A stretch of DNA of 64,000 bases, taken from the NCBI GenBank assembly GCA_944472135.2, contig OX235262.1:59492440-59556439 (forward strand), in the 5' to 3' direction. Under the pieces are notes generated by a model that saw only the letters and a list, made by a program, of their open reading frames with translations, ran no database searches and was not told the origin of the DNA. Of this stretch, positions 21,310 to 34,900 are shown piece after piece. The number at the start of each line of letters is the position of its first letter. The first letter of the stretch is position 1. Made by a program: the position numbers and the translations under genes. This DNA comes from Trichobilharzia regenti (taxonomy: Eukaryota > Platyhelminthes > Trematoda > Strigeidida > Schistosomatidae).

Positions 21310-21670
21310 TCCATTGTATTTTATCCGCGTAGACTAAAGAGGAATCAAAACACCAAACTGATAGTCCAAAATACGAAGCAGCACTGGGTGACGCAGGTTC
21401 GAATCTCAGAAGGGACATGAGTTCCTTCAAGATTGCAGATACTCTTTGCTGACAAGTGCCAGCTAGCACGAAATCTAGGTCAAGCAAGGCTTCCTGTGGC
21501 CGATTGCCTCCAACTATCTAATATCATCAAATCAATGTATGCACCATGATGGCGAGCTACCTAGAATGGTAGCCACATTACAAACCTGACTGATAGAATT
21601 CATTCTGCCCCAAAGAAAGGAATAGACACGTCACAGTAGTTACTAGAGTCCAATCAAAATTACGGGAACA
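21310..21670 (+). mobile_element. SINE-D (tRNA-derived)
   Basis: B box gacgcaggttcgaatctcag in plus sense, then the family body: tgctgacaagtgccagctag, cacgaaatctaggtcaagca, ttcctgtggccgattgcctc, ending tactagagtccaatcaaaat. Confidence 0.65.
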
Positions 21671-21694
21671 CAATTGTAGTGCAAGAATGATTGA

Positions 21695-21850
21695 TTACGT
21701 AGCTCGGAATCGTGAATGAACAAGTGAACGTAACACGACAGCGTGCCAAAGGGAGTGGTTGCTTGATCACTGGCTTTCAGCTAAACAAGTCGACTTAAAC
21801 AGTGAAGGGTAGCATCCAGTGTTGAGTGATGAATGCTGTGGCTAATAATT
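21695..21850. repeat. Unnamed dispersed repeat, copy 2
   Basis: Partner of 6280-6480: cacgacagcgtgccaa, aagtcgacttaaacagtgaa, ccagtgttgagtgatgaa. Confidence 0.45.
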
Positions 21851-23270
21851 CTGGGGAATTATCTGCCTCTAAAGCCATTTTTGACATTGTTGGAGCAAAG
21901 ATTTTGGACTGTGCTGAACAAGAAGAAGTTTGCCAAGCTATACAGAAGAATGAATAGATTCATTTCCTGCATTCAGAGGAAAATACTTAGGTTCTGGTCA
22001 TTACATGTTTCAGCACAAAGAAAACTTTAAGCCTACAGCATATCTAAAGTAACTACCGATTTCTTCTGAAAGCAGATGTTCAGTTTTGTGGTTAGAATCT
22101 TGTACTTTACACTGCTTACTGATGATTATATGAAATGTGCTGACATCATTACCACGCTTGTAGTTCCTTGAAACATTCTGATATACTTCGTTACAACTAA
22201 TCACTATTATTCTGGCTACTTCGTTACTATGTTCAGTGATGAATTGGAAAACGCGAATGTCTTCTTTTTTAAGACTTTTCATCAGGATGTACATGCTTCC
22301 CCTAGTAAATGATGGCGTCTCTGTCTGGACCTGAACCGCAAATCCACCAGTTTAACGGATTTATGAAGGAACAGATGCAGATTTGGTCAATTCAACATGT
22401 GGTCAGTTACAAAGGCTACAAAAAATGCACACTCTCCAAGCACATCACAGTTAGACTGGGCTATCTAAGCGACATTGGAGAGTGTGCAAAATCTTCTACA
22501 AACTACGCCTGAACGATACATTAGATAATGGGTTACAACACTTGTATTTTCGGGAGAGGGCTCAACAAATCCCACATTTCAAGTCTGAATTCAGTGTGCA
22601 GAAAAACGTTCGTCCGATTTCACATTCTTTGAATAACCCTAGGCTCTTTTCTTACAGTTTGGGCTCCATTTTTAGTAGGCAGTTTACCATTTTGTTTATC
22701 AGCTTATTCCCCTGATACATCTTATTTTCCTTTTCTTTACCGTCCTCACACTTCTCAAGTGGATACTTGACCAACCGGCTTGTCGGTTAATGCCAATTTT
22801 TCTATTGCTAAATTTAAGGCTCCTAGTTTCAGTGTTTTGATGAAATTTTCAAGCGATTTGTGTACCTGTGGAGTACGTAACAATATGATTGTACAGGTGT
22901 TTGTTAGATGCTGAAATTAGAGACATTGTACAGGACTTTTGTTTAAAACGATTCAGGTTGGAATATAGATAACCTTCAAGTACAGTCTAAAATACAGTTT
23001 ACTGTCGGTCGCTTCATCTTCTCCCTGGACTGTACTATCTACTTGCTTCACTCATAACCGTGTTTTATACTTTGGATTTTTGCAAGAACCTCTTATCCTC
23101 ATCTGAGGACAATTCTACAACTGGCTCACCGCTTCTAATACTAGACACAACTCCAGCAGTGAACTATTCTATATATTATATTATTAATTTGTAGCCGTAG
23201 ACTTTAACTGTATATCGAAGTAACCGCTTAATTAAAATAACTCATTACTGTATTTTTTATAATATACTGT
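21850..23270. other. Intergenic between the two proteases; unassigned ORFs
   Basis: Several 65-94 codon ORFs (22010-22294 minus, 22309-22512 plus, 22482-22715 plus). None shows a motif I can name. 22309 on reads FNGFMKEQMQIWSIQ, possibly a decayed element protein, but this is a guess. Confidence 0.25.
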
Positions 23271-23275
23271 TACAC

Positions 23276-23460
23276 TGTGACAACAGAAGGAAAGATTCAG
23301 GGAACAGATCGTCTATTAAGGAAATCAACACATATTTATATATTTTTATGTACATTATTATAGATTATTGTTAGCAGAAAAACACATTCCTCTGATTGGT
23401 TGTTTCTCACTGAAAGTTAACCTTGCATCTCTTTGTGGCTGTTTTTTGAATGGCAGATCC
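23276..23460 (-). mobile_element. LTR fragment abutting the PLE ORF
   Basis: Starts with tgtgacaacagaaggaaaga, the minus-sense end of the LTR family, and continues through tctgattggttgtttctcac. Cut off just before the PLE begins. Confidence 0.75.
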
Positions 23461-23463
23461 TCC

Positions 23464-25455
23464 ATGCCAGAGAAATACGTTTTTAACTATCCTAATTTAA
23501 CTTTGTCGGATATTCAAATGCAAATCCTATCTCTGGGTCTGAAGTTCTCTACTGTTTCGTCCAGAGTCAACGAATTAGACACAAAAGTTCAGTTTGAAAA
23601 TCTCATGAATCAAACACATGACTTGAGTCCAATGTCTAGCGAAGATGTTGAACAATTCAAATCTTCATTACTTCATTGTTATTACCAGTACCAAAGAACG
23701 CAAGGCAGACAACGACAAATGTTATCAAAAGAACACAAAAGACAACTAAATGAATTGCTTAACAACAAAAACATAATACTGATTCGTCCAGACAAGGGAT
23801 CAGGTATTGTTATTCTTAATCGTGATGATTATGTCAATAAATTATGTACCATCCTGAGTGATGAAGAAAAATTTCTAAAATCACCTGATCAAAAGGACAA
23901 GACAGATAATATTGAGAAGGAATTATCTAAAACTTTGACGAAATTGAAGCAAGAATGCATCATTACTCCATATATGTATGAACAGCTTAAACCATCTGGT
24001 TCAACTATCCCTCGTTTATATGGTCTCCCAAAGGTGCACAAAGATGATGTCCCTCTGCGACCTGTATTGGATATGCTGAATTCGCCGTATCACTCTACCG
24101 CTAAATGGCTTGCGGAAATTCTGGAACCAGTTAGATTGAATCTATGTAAACATAGTCTTTCCGACACTTTTGACTTCGTCAGTTGTGTTGATGAAATTAA
24201 TGTGACTGGTAAGCATATGATTTCGTTAGATATTTGTTCATTGTTCACAAATGTACCACTAGTAGACACTATCTGCTATCTATGCGAGTATATTGAATCA
24301 AATAGCATGAACATTGGCTTACCAACTGATTATCTTAAACAACTACTATTGAGATGCACACTGAATGTGCAATTTAGATTTAATGATGTCATCTACAACC
24401 AAAGGGATGGAGTCGCCATGGGGTCTCCTTTAGGACCGCTCTTAGCGGACGTTTTCATGGCAAGCTTAGAGAATGGCCCACTAAAGGAAACCATCGATAG
24501 TCTGTTTATGTATAAAAGATATGTTGATGATACCTTCATTGTATGTGATGAAAACACTTCAACTGCCGAACTTCTTAGAATATTTAATGGTTCTCACCCA
24601 TCTTTGCTTTTCACGATCGAAGAAGAGTCGGATTCTTCGTTTCACTTTCTTGATGTTAAGCTAGATAGAAGAGAGAATGGAACGCTTCTAAGGTCGATTT
24701 ACCGAAAGCCAACATTCACTGGGCAGTACACTAACTTCAACAGTTGGGTACCTTTAGGGAGAAAGAGAAATCTTATTCACTCCTTATGCTCCAGAATTCG
24801 TAAAATCTGCTCTCCAGAGACAATCGATAGGGAACTAGATAACCTTCGATCAAATCTCCTTAATAATGGTTATCCCACAAGGTTCATTGAACGTAACATC
24901 AAGAAAGAATCCACCCCGAGACAAGTCACAGTACCAAAGAAAAAGCTGTTTATGAGTCTTGCATTCAAAGGTGACACCATTTCAGAATTGATTAAAAATC
25001 GTTTATCTAAATGTATTAAACGCACTTTTCCTGCAGCTGACCTGCAACTAGTTTTTACCAGCCGAAATATGATCAGACAATGCGTCAAGGATAGATTACC
25101 GCTTTTGTCCACATCTATGTGCATTTACTCTTTTACTTGCTCTTGTGGAGCTGTTTATATTGGACGTTGTAAGCGTAATCTCCGAAAACGTGTAGCTGAA
25201 CACTATCCGGTTTGGTTAATGAAAGGCGAACGTAGAACTGCAAAGTCGTCTATTTGTGATCACCTGTTAGAGTCTGGTCATTTAGCCCCACGTGATTCAT
25301 CTTTCAAAGTTATATACATGGCAAAATCCAATCGATCCAAAAGTTTACGTTTTCTTCACTTATGCATAGCCGAAGCTTTAGCTATACATGAACAGAAACC
25401 TAAATTATGTGTTCAAAAGCGTTTTGTCAAACCCCTTTCTTTACCTTGGTCATAA
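23464..25455 (+). CDS. Penelope-like element: reverse transcriptase + GIY-YIG endonuclease
   Basis: Uninterrupted 663-residue frame from ATG 23464. The frame is open back to 23368, but those 32 codons come from the LTR fragment. Numbering below uses the 23464 Met as 1. PLE RT motifs in order: IRPDKGSGIVIL (107-118), PRLYGLPKVHK (183-193), SLDICSLFTNVP (254-265), [14 protein letters not shown] (316-329), RYVDDTF (352-358, catalytic YVDD) and HFLDVKL (394-400). A GIY-YIG nuclease follows from about 555: CSCGAVYIGR, LRKRVAEH (the Arg), SSICDHLLESGHL and IAEALAI (the conserved Glu). It copies its RNA and cuts target DNA. Some 100 N-terminal residues usual in the family seem to be missing, so it is 5'-truncated though its domains look intact. 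Its A/T content is like that of its surroundings. Confidence 0.92.
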   Translation: MPEKYVFNYPNLTLSDIQMQILSLGLKFSTVSSRVNELDTKVQFENLMNQTHDLSPMSSEDVEQFKSSLLHCYYQYQRTQGRQRQMLSKEHKRQLNELLNNKNIILIRPDKGSGIVILNRDDYVNKLCTILSDEEKFLKSPDQKDKTDNIEKELSKTLTKLKQECIITPYMYEQLKPSGSTIPRLYGLPKVHKDDVPLRPVLDMLNSPYHSTAKWLAEILEPVRLNLCKHSLSDTFDFVSCVDEINVTGKHMISLDICSLFTNVPLVDTICYLCEYIESNSMNIGLPTDYLKQLLLRCTLNVQFRFNDVIYNQRDGVAMGSPLGPLLADVFMASLENGPLKETIDSLFMYKRYVDDTFIVCDENTSTAELLRIFNGSHPSLLFTIEEESDSSFHFLDVKLDRRENGTLLRSIYRKPTFTGQYTNFNSWVPLGRKRNLIHSLCSRIRKICSPETIDRELDNLRSNLLNNGYPTRFIERNIKKESTPRQVTVPKKKLFMSLAFKGDTISELIKNRLSKCIKRTFPAADLQLVFTSRNMIRQCVKDRLPLLSTSMCIYSFTCSCGAVYIGRCKRNLRKRVAEHYPVWLMKGERRTAKSSICDHLLESGHLAPRDSSFKVIYMAKSNRSKSLRFLHLCIAEALAIHEQKPKLCVQKRFVKPLSLPWS

Positions 25456-26198
25456 TAATTTTCTTTCTAGTTTTTATTTTATTTTACCACTTGAATTCTT
25501 TCCACTTCACTTCACATCTTCATTCTTATCGTAATCGTACTCCTAATTTTCATAATTTTTAGACAACACTTGACATTTTTGTTATAGAACAATCTTTAAT
25601 ATTTTTGTAATTTATCCACTTCAACTCTACCCCTTATAACTTTTATCACATATATACGTACATTGACTGAGCAATTATTTAGTGCCACTTAATAACCTTT
25701 TTCTGTAATATAAATACGACTGTACAGCTTGAAAATGAAGTCGTTGAAAAGAAATTTCTTCGCTGAACAAAAAAACTGTGTTCTTACTCAAATAGAAGCC
25801 AATGAACGTGACATCATAAAAATGTCGTTGTATTGCTAATTTAAAGTAGGTAGGTCATCACACGCATTGCAACATTCATAGGTGTTGAACTATACCTTAT
25901 CTTCATTTGACTACGTGCTAACTAAGAGAACATAAAAAATGAAACAACGTAAGAGCTGCTATATAACCAACACTCTTCATAATAATTTCGTTTTATGTCT
26001 ATGTTAAATTCCTAAGGAATGAATACTTTTTATGAATTCTGTGGGTGAAATTTAACATTCATTTAGCTGCAGAGAGGAGATCCATGGAGTTGGTTCTATT
26101 TGTATTTTAAGTAGACATAAACTAATAGAAAATATAGTTCGGAGGAATTAGTTTGCATGACAATATTACTCATGTTTTAAATTAGTAGTGATTCTCAG
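25456..26198. other. PLE 3' UTR and legumain 3' flank
   Basis: 25456-25830 is plausible PLE 3' UTR. No terminal repeat that I could define. Legumain 3' UTR would run left from 26198 on the minus strand; no single AATAAA stands out. Confidence 0.35.
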
Positions 26199-26300
26199 TT
26201 AGTGACATATTTTGATAATTGATCTAACAATTAATTCAGAGCTGTATCCGATGGAACAAAGTTGTGTTAGATCACGAACAGCATAAGCTGCGTCGTTTAT
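26199..26300 (-). CDS. Legumain last exon
   Basis: 102 bp including TAA at 26201-26199. [20 protein letters not shown], then [13 protein letters not shown]. Matches the human C-terminus [21 protein letters not shown]. Acceptor gctttgtag. Confidence 0.85.
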   Translation of the reverse strand: MNDAAYAVRDLTQLCSIGYSSELIVRSIIKICH

Positions 26301-28404
26301 CTACAAAGCAAAAAATAGGTCAATTTTATTAGTAAATAAGTAAGGGAAACAGTTTACAGTAATCGGAGAACATAACACAGAAATCCGTAACATGAATTCA
26401 AATTTTTATGCGGGAGTTTTAGCATATACTCATTTATTCAGTTTGGATATTTACACAGTTGAGCTGTTATCGTCATTTAGGTGGTGTCAGCACAGGAGGT
26501 AGAAAACAATGGGGGATTATAATTTTTCTCAAGTCATTGGTAATAATATGAAGGTCAGGGAAGCGAAGAATGAAATAATCAACTGGCTGGATTACTTCTG
26601 TGCATCAGTCGTTCAATGGCGGGATGCACTCGAATCACGCATGTGCTCCGGGGTTCGATTCCCGGCTGACGCACTCCTAAAACTCATTTAACTGGTAACA
26701 AGACAAAATGAGATTAAAGGCTGTGTGTAAGCCTAGCAACCCTCTTTCCAAGTTAAAGCAACACCACTGTTAATGAAACTGCAAACCTCAGATGTGAAGC
26801 CTTATTTCCCCCTCGGGACACAAACAGTTGAAAAAAAGAACTGCTTGTAAATTTGTTGTTTAAGCATTTGCCTGGAATTACAACGAAATGTCCCCAGTTA
26901 AACTATTTACCTAAACTATTCGCCTTCGCTCTATGCTGAAGATCAAATGACCAGAAAGAATTAGCGACAAGAGACTCTGGCAGCAAACCAACCAAGAGCA
27001 CATAATTCAACAAATATGTAGGAGAAAATGCAGATGGATTGGGCATACATTGAGGATACCGTCAAATGAAATCACGCGCCAGGATAACGCTGGAGTGGAA
27101 TTTCAATGAGAAACGAAGAGTGGCTCTTCCGAAGGTGACATGGAGATATCGCGCGAAGAGGAGATGAGAATTTATAGGCAATCACGGACCCAGCTGAAGA
27201 GGACAGCATCAAATAGAATGAAGTAGAGATGTGTTGTTGAAGCTCTATATTCCACTGGGAACCCAAGGAAGTAATAATAATATAACATGATACTATCGGA
27301 ATATGTCTCTATTTCAAAGGATTCTGAATAGGTTTCATAATCAGGTGAATAGTCATCAACCTAATGGCAGCAAAGTATATTGGTCTTTATGAGGTATTGT
27401 AATCCTGTTCAATATGTGTATTCACACCATACACAAACGTCTGTACAGTGCTCCTTGCAACGTGATTAGCATGACTCCACTTCATTATTGTTAAAGAGGG
27501 ATATTTGTAAAGTTACCATATCAATTTGAATGTATCATAAATTAAGACAGCGAATATATTACAGTGTTCCATCGTACACTGTTGAGGCTCTAAGTTTCAC
27601 TCAGAAAATAAAGAACTAATACCAATTAATAAATAACTTAAAGACGTATGCATTCGTAGGCCATAGTATAGAGAGGTTTTATTCCTCGTCAGTGTGATCT
27701 ACATTTTATTTAAATAGTTTGCTGCCTTTCAAATACTAACTTAATAACTTTTTAAAGGAAAGTAGCTATTTCGGTAAAGAAAGGAAGACGAAATTTACAG
27801 TATAAATTGATATCATTCTTTTTCACAGGTTCTCATCAGCTACAGACCAGCTGAAAATACAATGGTTACATAGATGGTAAGAACATACTTTGAAGTTTAA
27901 ATGATAGTAGAGAAGAAATACTATAAAACTGACACATCCAAATGTTAGCATTACAATTTTTTAGTTTAAGTTTTCATAATCAATTTATACGCTTTTAAAG
28001 TTGAAAAGATGAGGGGGTGGTAAGACAGAAAAGAGAAAAAATTAACAAAACAGTGTCAGCTTGTAGTTCACATGGCAATTCAAAAACAAAAGCGCTTGCA
28101 GTCTATACGATTAAGATTTCTTCAGTGATTTGAGATCACTGAATCAGATGACTAATTAATGTAATCAAAATCAAAATTCACTTATCAAGGAAGTCAGCGG
28201 TTAATCATACTCTTTTTTCTGTATGCATAAGTCTGGTTTAAATCGTTTGATTGTGAACACTTCGGTAAATCGTATTAATAATATCCTGTTCTTTGTCTAT
28301 TAATATTTTGAAGGACTTAGAGATCTCTACGAGATGTCCAGTATCAATAATATGTCTGGTAATTACACTCTGAGAATGTTTGCTTCCTCTCAGGCACACC
28401 TTTC

Positions 28405-28445
<41 letters not shown>

Positions 28446-28953
28446 CTAGAAGATTGGAGTAGTGAGATTATCAGTACACAAGAATTGAGCTAAGCTTAGA
28501 GTGACTGACCCCACCCGTGAAGATAAGTGATTTCGACAAAAAACTCATCAATCTTACTGTATGCATTAACACACGATTATACAGTAGGGCGGAAGAGAGT
28601 CAACGTTTTAAAGAGTAATATAGGCAAATGGAGAGAGAGACTGATTACTGAATGCTGGGTCGAGTCTACACCCAACAGACGCAACAGAAATGACTCAACG
28701 CAAATACCAGAGATATGAAAGATATTATTACCACCACTCAAATCAGAGGAGGATAATAAATAATGTCAAAATGCATTCTATTCACATTCTAACATTCTAA
28801 CAAGTAGTTTATTTACGTTACTATAATAACATCTTATTTACCATCTGATTGTATTTTATTGATAGCACTAATACTAATACTGTTTCTGAATGTACTTTGT
28901 CTTATATTGATTTCAATCAAATGTTTAATCAGTTTTTACTCATATATATATAT

Positions 28954-28990
<37 letters not shown>

Positions 28991-31900
28991 GAGTCAGTAT
29001 ATAAACTATGCAAGTAGCATATAAGCCACACAGAACTTAACTTACCTGATTTACACTGAGACACTCGTGGAAAAATGCCTTGCTAACTTCATGCTGACAC
29101 AAGCGGATTTCATTCACCTCAGGAGGTATACGATAAGGTTCTTGTATTTTCACATAGTCAGATATAACTTCCGTTGTCTTTCTTACCAGGTCTCTTAGCT
29201 TTTGAAAGGAATAAGTGTTGAAGGCAATATATATAAAATATACATATAAATATCACTGAATTGAAAACCCAGCTGATAATCAGGTAACTACTCACACACA
29301 ATAAGCTAAACCAGCTCTTCATTTTCACTACTGTTCTTCATGAAATGATGCTGCAAAGGAGAAACCGCTGAATTAATCAATGCCAAGTACTAGTCACTAA
29401 CCTATTCAGTGTCAGTAGATTAGTCTGAGTTGGGATATCTATTCAACCACAAGGGAATCCTGATATTTCCCTGTGATGCCTCTTACAGTTTGTCAGGGTA
29501 CTGAATTCCTTTTAAGTCTTATTTCAACGTTTCGGAATCCCTTCTCCGTTTGGTTCTTTGCATTAAGTCTCTTGAGTGTAGTTTGATGAGATATTCGGTG
29601 TTTTCTTTTATTTCTTTACGTTCCCAATGGAACATAGGGCTTCCAGCTGGAGGTTTCAAAGTTTTGATAACAATGTTTACTTTTACAGGATGGGGTTGAT
29701 TGTCTCATACCCAATCTTGCTTCTTCTTCAGCCCTGTTATTAGCTTAGCGAGGTTTAGGAGTGCGTTGGCCAGGGATCGAACCACAAACGCTCTGCGTGG
29801 TTGGTGAGTGCTCTACCGCTGTGCCAGAGACGCAAATAGATATTCAGTAGACATTATTTTTTAGTTCATAGGCTTGTCTTAAGTTTAATGCATAGAGTTT
29901 GAAGTGTCCTCCTAAACGCCATTTTAATACTTAAAATGAATAGCCCTGAGAAGCGATGCAGTCTGTCTATCCATGATTCTTATTATGAAGATAGAAATTC
30001 TATTCCATTCACCAAAAAAGTATCAAGTATGGAGGAATAACGAACAGATAGTTGTCTACGAGAACTGTTAAATATATGACTAAATGTCTGTATTTAAGAA
30101 GTTTAGCATCATTTAACAGCATCACAAAAGCTCGCCATCTGGTTGACACAAGAAACTAGACCAATACAGAAGAATATTTCAAAGTGGTGAATAGACGATG
30201 CACTTCATGACTACTTCAAATTACTGAAGATGTGACCAATCGGAGAGTGGAACGTGAACTGTATTTACAACTGTTACTAACTTAGTAAGCAATAACTCAT
30301 CCAGATTTCACTTCATTACTATAACTGTATAACTGTATTCATCTATTTTCACACTAATTTTATTAATATCCTTGTTAACTATTTAACCTCTTTCATTTTA
30401 GTCAATAACGTTTCACATGATTACATAACCATCTCCATTTATTTGTGAATCACCCTTAAATTCTGGCACACTGTTCGCATTCCTGTATATATATATATAT
30501 ATATAATATATATATATATTAGATGGTTGGAGGCCATCGGCCACAGGAAGCCTTGCTTGACCTAGGTTTCGTGCTAGTCGGCACTCACCAGTCAGCAAGG
30601 CGTATCTGCAACCTCGAAGGAACTCATATCCCTTCTGAGATCCGAACCCGCGTCACCCAGTGCCGCCTGCAGTCACAGATGTTACCACTGAGCTATTCAG
30701 GCTCGCGATTGACCTCCTGTATGACTGTAGTGGGTATTTTGATTGGACATTAGTAACTAGTGAAATGTGTCTAGTCCTATCTTCGGTGCAGACTGAATTC
30801 TATCAGTCAAGCTTGAAATGTGGCCACCATGCTAGGTGACTCGCCATTACGGTGCACTGTAAACTGTTGATATTAGGTGGTTGAAGGCAATCGGCAGGAA
30901 GCCTTGGACCTTATAGTTTATATTTTGATCAAACTGATTATTTTAACCTGCTGTACAGTTTGTATGTTGTCTTCATTTTCAGCATGTTATTCTAGTCTTG
31001 TAAAAAGAGCTAGCTATTCATTTAGTTATTATTCTCTTGGAACATAGGGCTTCGAAAGCACGCCTCTGATTTGTTCTATTTTATTCTGTCCTTTTCAGCT
31101 GGGTCCATGATTGTCCGAAGACTCTCATCTCCTCAATGTTCAGCTATTCAGTTAAAGTATGTTTACATTTTGGGAACATCATCACTCACTGAGGAATGCA
31201 GGTACATCCAGTTGACGAGTCCATAGTAGGACGAAGTGCGTATCCTGGATTCCCCTGTGAGTCACCATCCACCAATTAACTTCATTGTGTACATAGTTTA
31301 TTATTCAGGTTGTATTTTGTTTCCTTCACATTCCAAGTGGAACATAGGGCTTCAGGCTAAGAGGCTTGGAGTTTCTGTAGCGGTGTTTATTTTTACAGGA
31401 TGGATTTGCTGGGCTCATGCCTAACCTTCCCTCTTTACCAGCACTACTGCTGGCTTAGCGAGGTAAAGAGTGCGTCGGCAGGGGATCGAACCCCAGACCA
31501 TGTGCATGGTCGGTGAGCGTGCTAACCGCTATGCAACCGACGCACTTGTAGCAGAGCGTGGTTTATATGCAGGTAATGAAAGGCATATGAAATAAAATGA
31601 ATTCAGATGTTTGTTTACAGAGATTTAATTGATTTCAGGATTGATCATGAAATGTATTCAGTTACAGAACTATTGGAAAACCAGAAAATCCCGGACAGCT
31701 ACTTAGTCTTTAGCCGAAGTCACTTCATAATCAAACTAGAAATCAGTGGAATTCTTGCTAATTTAACACTTCAGAAATGGTTAAGCTGAAACACAAGAGC
31801 CTAATCGAAAGAACATAAACTGATAGCAATCCCCAGCCAATTCATCAGCAAGCATCTATCCACATACCTAACGTAGTGGACCCAGCTAGTCATGACTTGC

Positions 31901-34900
31901 GACTAAAACTTCGGCTGACTTTATCCTGTGGTCAACTGCCAGTTAATGAGTGAATTCATTTTATCCTGCAAAGTTGTTCTTATTATTGTCATGCAAACGT
32001 TCATGAATACTGAAAAAGATCTAAGTTTTCAACACCTTATGAACTGCACAGCCTAATGTGAAATTACGCTCAACTCGAGAATTTCGACTGTTATATACTC
32101 AATTCTAAAATAATAAACAGTAGTTAACAGTTCTGCTTCAGAATGCTTGAGTAAGAATGATCTGGAATAATATTATTAATATTTTTTTGTGATTGATGTG
32201 AAGTGTGATGTTGCGTGTTATGTAAGTCATCTAAAGACCAGAAAAACCTGTAACTAGAATTACAGACTTGTGGATGTATAATCCTAATTTCCTATCTTAA
32301 ACACGTCACGACGTATTCTTCTGCTGCTGGCCATTTATTCCTGTTATAGCGACTATAAAAATTAGAATTCGGGAAGGACCGATATTGTGCACACTACTGA
32401 CACCTTATTTATTTGATAAACAACATCTACTTAGCAGGATAATGTGAGAAACATACCCTTACTGATTCAACCAAATCGGCTTCATGGAAAAAGTAGAATT
32501 GACTATTCAGACTTACTACATGAAAGGAGGTCACTAAAGAATTAGATATTGATTGACATACATTCCTCTCTTGATCACCTTTCAAGTAAGTTTATGCGTT
32601 AGTTAGTAGGATTCGGTTGGTTACAGGGTTTCATCATGAACTGACATTGGTTAGAGAATCATTGGAAAATCTGAGAGTACTGGACAGCTGTTTCGTCCTA
32701 GCTTGGGACTCTTCACAGTACGCACCTACAACCACGGTTCGAACCCAGGACTTTTTGGTTACAAGGCTAGCTCGTATACCATTAGGCCACTGGGACTCGA
32801 TGCAATGGCCTACGTAAGGTGCTTATAAAGACAAATATATACGAACAGCTGAAGAAGTCACAGTCCTAAATTTGTATTTGTTCTTTTAGCTCATTTTAAG
32901 GAATCAGTCTTTGATGTATACACTATGGAATTAGGCAAGAAGAAAAAAGTAGTAGTAGTAGTAGTAATGTTCCCAGTTTTTACCTGGAAGTCGATTCTTC
33001 AGCACTTTTGTGTTAATACCTTTGAAGAATTACTTATTCATGAATAACTTTCCTCCTTTTGGCCGCCAGTCGATTTATTTCAAAGAATCACTTTCCTCAT
33101 ATGCAAATTACTTAAAGCTCGAGGTGAAAAATCATCGAAACTTCTTTTTGAAATATTTGATGTCCTTGATAACACAAATAACGATAGAAAAAAACCAAAA
33201 TAAGGGAATATCAATCTTAACTTTAGTAGTTTCCAACAACTTATATGAAATGGTGGTATATATCGTTATGCAGATGTATTCTGAACTCTAGCAACACAAA
33301 CCAATCAACAACCTGTTACTCACCAAAGATATGGAAGGAATGAAGATGGATTGAACATGCGCTGTGAATAACTTAAAATGAAATCACAAGTTGATCAAAC
33401 CTTTCGAGGAGAATCCTAATGGGAAGCGAAGAGTTCGGTGGTTATCTGAGGGTGACGTGAAAATTTAGAAGAGGTCGCTCCTTTTATTCATTTAGACAGT
33501 ATCGTTTCAATTACAGGTAGCTGGTACGAATAGGGATTTCAAAACTACCCAGGATCAGTAATGCAAGGGACAGCTTCATTACTGTGAAATCAGTTTGAAA
33601 ATCTACCAAATTCAGCATAACGAATAAGGTTCGGATTTTCAACACTAACGTCATATTAGTTATTAGTTATATTAGAACAAGATTTTCAGGATAAATACTG
33701 AGCAATTCACTTTGAAATATCTCTTCCCTTACAGCCAATCTAAGTTATTCATAGGATTAATAAAGTAAGAGAATACCATTTTCTTTGTTATGCTCAGTGA
33801 AACTAACCATGGAGGATAATGTAATTATTATCAATAAACCACAAAAACAAACTAAATATTTATAATAAGTATGAAACAAGATTCAAGAAGGACTTTATTA
33901 AATGATGTGTACACTGCTGGACAAATAAGAAAATTTCTGTTCTTACTTCATTGAACTTATCTGCAGTTTAGGCTATATGAAACTGGATGGAAGCCACGAA
34001 GTAGGAAGCGCGTATTTCATGCTGAAAAGCTGTTGCTTTAACTCAAATCAAGTACCATCGTAACTATCATAATCCCTATGTATAACTTTTACCTCTCTAA
34101 AAAATCAGAAACTAATTGAGATAACTAAAAATAGGAAAAGAAACTAGAAAAGACATATACAGTCAATAAGCGCTACATCAACCTGACAATAAGAGGTCAA
34201 TTCAGTATTCCCATCATGTCTCTTGATGTACTATCAGTCAAACTTAAGTCAGTTCAGGACAGTTCGTGCAGACAAAGAATAACTAAAACAGCGTTAAAAA
34301 GTGATACATTCAATGCGACAGTGGTCTAGTGGTAGAATACTCTCCTCTCAGTCAAGAAGCAACCTCCTTTACCTACCTGGGAAGCATCGTTTCAACTACA
34401 GGCGGACGAAGCTGATGAGGATATAAAAGCAGCGAAGATCGGGAAAGCAAGACAAGCATTCACTACTCTCAAGTCTGTGTGGAGGTCGGCAGCACTCAGC
34501 ATGAAAAATAAGATTCATATTTTAAACTCCAATGTGAAGTCAGTGCTACTATATGGAAAAACGATTTGACACCGTGTGATGAAGGCCACTTCGATTAAAC
34601 TACAGACCTTCATCAACAGCTGTCTTCGCTCAATACTCAGTATCAGATGGCCGGCCAGAGAAGATCAGAAACAGGGATCTCTGGTGATGAGCGAACCAAC
34701 CAGAAACCGATTGTACAACAAATAGGGAGGAAGAAATGGAGATGGATTGGCCATACTCTGAGGAAACCATCAAGTGTCATCACACGCCAGGCCATCTCTC
34801 GAGTGGAACCCGACTGAATGGGAAGCGGCGAGTCGGTCGTCAGTTTGGGGATGAAATGGAGGAGGTCATTGAAGAGGAGTTGGATGCATGTGTGGAGACC

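Noticed and set aside
28400..28992. CRISPR-like or satellite array from repeated TA blocks
   Set aside because: Simple (TA)n microsatellites with unrelated DNA between them; no spacer-repeat order.
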